Shown here one piece after another: positions 60,374 through 64,000 of a stretch of DNA of 64,000 nucleotides. The notes below the pieces were generated by a model. It saw only the letters and a program-made list of their open reading frames with translations, did no database searches and was not told the DNA's origin. Origin of the DNA: Pseudomonas haemolytica (GTDB lineage: Bacteria > Pseudomonadota > Gammaproteobacteria > Pseudomonadales > Pseudomonadaceae). The stretch's first letter is position 1. Each line of letters begins with the position of its first letter. The DNA lies in assembly GCF_009659625.1 (NCBI RefSeq), contig NZ_VOIW01000007.1, positions 62,001 to 126,000 on the forward strand. Reading direction: 5' to 3'. A program made the translations under genes and the position numbers.

Positions 60374-61483
60374 ATGCACGGCGAATCTCCAATCAAACGT
60401 CGCGTATCGCGCAAGATCTGGGTCGGCTCGGTGCCGGTGGGTGGCGATGCCCCCATCGCAGTGCAAAGCATGACCAACAGCGACACCAACGATGTGGCCG
60501 CCACCGTGGCCCAGATCAACCGTCTGGAAGCGGCCGGCGTGGACATCGTGCGGGTTTCCGTACCGGATATGGATGCAGCCGAGGCCTTCGGACGCATCAA
60601 ACAGTTGGTGAAGGTGCCGCTGGTTGCCGACATTCACTTCGACTACAAGATCGCGTTGCGCGTCGCCGAGCTGGGTGTGGACTGCTTGCGTATCAACCCG
60701 GGCAACATTGGTCGCGAAGACCGTGTGCGTGCCGTGGTGGATGCGGCCCGTGATCGCGGTATCCCGATCCGCATCGGCGTCAACGCCGGTTCGCTGGAAA
60801 AAGACCTGCAGAAAAAATACGGTGAGCCGACGCCGGCGGCGTTGGTCGAGTCGGCCCTGCGCCACGTCGAACACCTCGAACGCCTGAATTTCCAGGACTT
60901 CAAGGTCAGCGTAAAGGCCTCCGATGTGTTCATGGCAGTAGAGGCCTACCGCCTGTTGGCCAAGGAAATCGTGCAACCGCTGCACCTGGGTATCACTGAA
61001 GCGGGCGGTTTGCGTTCAGGCACAGTGAAATCTGCCGTGGGTCTCGGTATGCTGCTCGCCGAAGGGATTGGCGATACTATCCGCATCTCCCTGGCGGCAG
61101 ACCCCGTAGAGGAAGTGAAAGTCGGCTACGACATTCTCAAATCCCTGCGTTTGCGTTCCCGTGGCATCAACTTCATTGCCTGCCCGAGCTGCTCGCGGCA
61201 GAACTTCGACGTGGTGAAAACCATGAACGACCTGGAGTTGCGCCTCGAAGACCTGCTGGTGCCGCTGGATGTCGCGGTGATCGGTTGTGTGGTCAACGGG
61301 CCGGGCGAAGCCAAGGAAGCCCATGTGGGCCTGACTGGCGGTACGCCGAACCTGATTTACATCGACGGCAAGCCGTCGCAGAAGCTAACGAATGACAATC
61401 TGGTGGATCAGCTGGAAAAGCTGATCCGCGAGAAAGCGGCCGAGAAGGTCGCCGCTGACGCAGCGCTGATCGCTCGCGGCTGA
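60374..61483 (+). CDS. ispG: 4-hydroxy-3-methylbut-2-en-1-yl diphosphate synthase
   Basis: 369 aa. TIM-barrel N-part (VQSMTNSDTND, ADIHFDYKIAL) and [4Fe-4S] Cys in ACPSCSRQNFD and VIGCVVNGPGEA. Penultimate step of the MEP isoprenoid route; depends on Fe-S clusters. Three bases after rodZ. Confidence 0.97.
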   Translation: MHGESPIKRRVSRKIWVGSVPVGGDAPIAVQSMTNSDTNDVAATVAQINRLEAAGVDIVRVSVPDMDAAEAFGRIKQLVKVPLVADIHFDYKIALRVAELGVDCLRINPGNIGREDRVRAVVDAARDRGIPIRIGVNAGSLEKDLQKKYGEPTPAALVESALRHVEHLERLNFQDFKVSVKASDVFMAVEAYRLLAKEIVQPLHLGITEAGGLRSGTVKSAVGLGMLLAEGIGDTIRISLAADPVEEVKVGYDILKSLRLRSRGINFIACPSCSRQNFDVVKTMNDLELRLEDLLVPLDVAVIGCVVNGPGEAKEAHVGLTGGTPNLIYIDGKPSQKLTNDNLVDQLEKLIREKAAEKVAADAALIARG

Positions 61484-61506
61484 TTGAACGAATTTAAGGA
61501 TTTGAT

Positions 61507-62796
61507 GTGAGCAAGTCTCTGCAAGCCATTCGTGGCATGAACGACATCCTGCCGGAGCAGACGCCACTGTGGCGCTACTTCGAAAGCACGGTCGCGCGTC
61601 TGTGTGATAACTACGGTTACAAGCAGATCCGCACGCCGATCGTCGAGTTCACCGAGCTGTTCAAGCGCTCCATCGGTGAAGTGACCGACATCGTCGAAAA
61701 AGAGATGTACACCTTTGAAGACCGCAACGGCGACTCTCTGACCCTGCGTCCGGAAGGCACTGCCGCATGCGTGCGCGCCGTTCTGGAACATGGCATCACC
61801 GGTGGTGGCCAGACCCAGAAAATGTGGTACATCGGCCCGATGTATCGCCACGAGCGCCCGCAGAAAGGCCGTTACCGCCAATTCCACCAGATCGGTTGCG
61901 AAGTCTTCAACCTTGACGGCCCGGACATCGACGCCGAGCTGATCGTGCTGACCTGGCGCCTGTGGGGCCAACTGGGCATCCGCGATGCGGTCAAGCTCGA
62001 ACTCAACAGCCTGGGCACCAGCGAGTCCCGGGGCCGCTACCGCGAAGCCCTGGTCGAGTACCTGTCTGCCCACCTGGACAAGTTGGACGAAGACAGCCAG
62101 CGCCGCCTGAAAACCAACCCGTTGCGCGTCCTTGATACCAAGAACGCCGACACCCAGGCTGTATTGGTCGACGCGCCGAAAATGGCCGACTACCTGGACG
62201 ACGAATCGCGCACGCACTTCGAGGGCCTTAAGGCTCGCCTGGATGCGGCCGGTATTCCGTACGTGATCAACCCGAAACTGGTGCGCGGCCTCGACTACTA
62301 CAGCAAGACCGTGTTCGAGTGGGTCACCGACAAACTGGGTGCCCAGGGCACCGTGTGTGCCGGTGGTCGTTACGACGGCCTGGTCGAGCAGATGGGCGGC
62401 AAGCCGACCACGGGCGTAGGTTTTGCCATGGGTATCGAGCGGTTGATCCTGCTGCTGGAAACCCTGGAGCAGGTTCCGGAAGAAATTTCTCGTCAGGTGG
62501 ACGTGTACCTGTGCGCCTTTGGCGAGGCCGCCGAACTGGCTGCCCTGGCCTTGAGCGAAAAAGTGCGCGACCAGTTGCCGAACCTGCGCCTGCAGATCAA
62601 TGCCGGCGCCGGTAGCTTCAAGAGCCAGTTCAAGAAGGCCGACAAGAGCGGTGCGCTGTATGCACTGATCCTCGGCGATGACGAGTTGGCCCAGCAAGTG
62701 ATAGGTTTCAAACCCCTGCGTGGCCAGGGCGAACAACAGAACATTGCCTTTGATGCGCTTGCTGCGCACTTGGCCACCTGCGTCGTGCAGGGTTGA
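61507..62796 (+). CDS. hisS: Histidyl-tRNA synthetase
   Basis: 429 aa class II enzyme: motif 2 MYRHERPQKGRYRQFHQIGCE, His motif LVRGLDYYSKTVFEWV and motif 3 GIERL. GTG start at 61507 with AAGGA upstream; the overlapping ATGTGA just before it is not usable. Normal length. Confidence 0.96.
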   Translation: MSKSLQAIRGMNDILPEQTPLWRYFESTVARLCDNYGYKQIRTPIVEFTELFKRSIGEVTDIVEKEMYTFEDRNGDSLTLRPEGTAACVRAVLEHGITGGGQTQKMWYIGPMYRHERPQKGRYRQFHQIGCEVFNLDGPDIDAELIVLTWRLWGQLGIRDAVKLELNSLGTSESRGRYREALVEYLSAHLDKLDEDSQRRLKTNPLRVLDTKNADTQAVLVDAPKMADYLDDESRTHFEGLKARLDAAGIPYVINPKLVRGLDYYSKTVFEWVTDKLGAQGTVCAGGRYDGLVEQMGGKPTTGVGFAMGIERLILLLETLEQVPEEISRQVDVYLCAFGEAAELAALALSEKVRDQLPNLRLQINAGAGSFKSQFKKADKSGALYALILGDDELAQQVIGFKPLRGQGEQQNIAFDALAAHLATCVVQG

Positions 62797-62837
62797 AGCT
62801 GTCGAACAGCCGAATTTAGCGATTAAGGAGTATTGGG

Positions 62838-63479
62838 GTGTCGAGTACTGATGATGAGCAACTGGCCGAGTTCAAGGACTGGTGGCAGCGTAACGGCAAG
62901 CCCCTGGTTACTGGCGGCCTGCTGGCTTTAGTGGTGGTGTTCGGCTGGCAAGCCTGGACCAAGTATCAGGCCAACCAGTCCCAAGGCGCCTCGATCGTTT
63001 ATCAGCAATTGCTGGAAACTACCCTGACGCCGGACGGCAAGCCTGATCCTGCGCAGGTTGCAGACCTGGCCGGCAAGCTGAAGAACGAATTCGGCGGTAG
63101 CACCTACGCCCAGTACGGCAGCCTGTTCGTCGCGAAAGTCGCGGTCGACACCGGCAAGCTGGATGACGCCGCCACCGAACTGAAGGCCATCGCCGACAAG
63201 CCGACCAACCCGACCCTGGGTGAAATCGCACGTCAGCGCCTGGCGCAGGTATTGGCGGCACAGAACAAGGCTGACGAAGCACTCAAACTGCTCGACGGCG
63301 ATGCTGACAAGGCATTCGTGGCCACTCGCGAAGAGCTCAAGGGCGACCTGTTGGTCCAATTGGGTCGTACCGACGAAGCCCATGCTGCGTACCAAAAAGC
63401 CAAGGCGGCGCTGTCTGATGAAGCGGCGGTCGGTGGCTTACAAATCAAGCTCGACGACTTGGCCAAAGGGGATGCGTGA
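62838..63479 (+). CDS. yfgM: YfgM-like tetratricopeptide membrane protein
   Basis: 213 aa from GTG at 62838 with AAGGAG upstream. Short cytoplasmic N-part, one membrane helix (GGLLALVVVFGWQAW), periplasmic TPR region. YfgM associates with SecYEG and periplasmic chaperones in E. coli. Between hisS and bamB, the standard order. Confidence 0.92.
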   Translation: MSSTDDEQLAEFKDWWQRNGKPLVTGGLLALVVVFGWQAWTKYQANQSQGASIVYQQLLETTLTPDGKPDPAQVADLAGKLKNEFGGSTYAQYGSLFVAKVAVDTGKLDDAATELKAIADKPTNPTLGEIARQRLAQVLAAQNKADEALKLLDGDADKAFVATREELKGDLLVQLGRTDEAHAAYQKAKAALSDEAAVGGLQIKLDDLAKGDA

Positions 63480-63480
63480 C

Positions 63481-64000
63481 GTGATCCGTTGGAAACATGC
63501 AGCATTGCTGGCTCTGGCCGTTTTGGCCGCGGGTTGCAGCAGCAACAGCAAAAAAGAACTGCCGCCTGCCGAGCTGACCAGCTTCAAGGAAGAAGTGGTC
63601 CTGCAAAAGCAGTGGAGCCGCTCCGTTGGTGATGGTCAGGGCGACCTCTACAACCTGTTGCAGCCGGCAATCGACGGCGACAACATCGTGGCCACCGACT
63701 CCACTGGCGTAGTCATTGCCATGGATCGCATGAATGGCGACGTGAAGTGGAAAAAAGACCTCGAACTGCCGGTTTCCGGTGGTGTGGGCGTCGGCTACGG
63801 CATGGTGCTGATCGGCACGCTCAAAGGTGACGTGGTCGCACTGGACTCCAGCAACGGTGAAGAGAAATGGCGCGCTCGCGTGACCAGTGAAGTGCTCTCG
63901 GCGCCGGCGACCAACGGCGATATCGTCGTGGTGCAAACCCAGGATGACCGCGTGATTGGCCTGGATGCCTCTACCGGCAACCAGCGCTGGTTGTACGACA
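63481..64000 (+). CDS. bamB: Outer-membrane assembly lipoprotein BamB (partial)
   Basis: First 173 codons; the gene continues past the right edge. GTG start one base after the yfgM stop. Lipobox LAAGC near residue 19, then beta-propeller repeats with the PQQ-like pattern (DSTGVVIAMDRMNGDVKWKK, LDSSNGEEKWRARV, LDASTGNQRWLYD). Part of the BAM complex that inserts outer-membrane proteins. Confidence 0.94.
   Translation, partial: MIRWKHAALLALAVLAAGCSSNSKKELPPAELTSFKEEVVLQKQWSRSVGDGQGDLYNLLQPAIDGDNIVATDSTGVVIAMDRMNGDVKWKKDLELPVSGGVGVGYGMVLIGTLKGDVVALDSSNGEEKWRARVTSEVLSAPATNGDIVVVQTQDDRVIGLDASTGNQRWLYD

Noticed and set aside
1..64000. CRISPR array, prophage or insertion sequence
   Set aside because: I saw no direct-repeat/spacer pattern, no transposase or integrase, and no phage structural genes on either strand.

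Overview
The window is an ordinary-GC stretch of a gammaproteobacterial chromosome that fits the Pseudomonas fluorescens group. The evidence is the complete cyoABCDE, queA-tgt-yajC-secD-secF and iscR-iscS-iscU-iscA-hscB-hscA-fdx-iscX blocks, a NorR/flavohemoglobin pair, a bacteriophytochrome with its heme oxygenase, an ECF sigma/FecR/TonB-receptor cassette, and scattered inverted repeats of the GGGGGCTTGCTCCC and GCGAGCTTGCTCGC types common in this group. Both ends cut a gene: a LysR regulator on the left and bamB on the right.

Layout. 0-4.5 kb: LysR regulator divergent from an lrgAB-type holin pair, then a small catabolic cassette (class II aldolase, Asp-nucleophile alpha/beta hydrolase, SDR). 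4.8-9.7 kb: AraC regulator divergent from an EamA permease, then norR divergent from a flavohemoglobin gene, with two GT-N7-AC operators and a sigma-54-like promoter between them. 9.9-16.8 kb: dsbB, a long cyo leader with several palindromes, cyoABCDE and queC. 16.9-25 kb: a YhhQ-type transporter with an unusual N-terminal domain co-transcribed with an XRE regulator, a Tat-signal aminotransferase, a LuxR-type solo followed by a lux-box-like dyad and an MFS exporter, an unknown protein and a five-heme cytochrome c. 25-32.2 kb: PAS-GGDEF protein, PhoD-like phosphatase, a 69-aa orphan peptide, bphO-bphP and a single-domain response regulator. 32.8-36.1 kb: a toxin/immunity island. 36-42 kb: PH-domain protein, LysE exporter, the iron-type signalling cassette, tRNA-Leu(CAA). 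42.3-64 kb: core housekeeping genes in long operons (queuosine, Sec, iron-sulfur assembly, ndk-rlmN-pilW-rodZ-ispG-hisS-yfgM-bamB).

The accessory region most worth attention is the island at 32.8-36.1 kb. It carries two divergent antagonism cassettes. On the minus strand is a short S-type-pyocin/colicin-E3-like rRNase gene, interrupted in frame by an amber codon and with the E3 catalytic His replaced by Lys. It is followed by an intact cloacin-type immunity gene, an unknown protein and a barstar-like inhibitor. On the plus strand is a complete Tae4-type amidase effector that overlaps, by ATGA, a 77-aa two-helix membrane protein which is a candidate immunity protein. No secretion machinery is in the window. 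Other leads are the triheme/TsdA-like cytochrome fusion, the LuxR solo with its putative operator, the extended YhhQ protein with its own regulator, and the orphan small Ser-rich peptide behind a degenerate hrp-box-like sequence.
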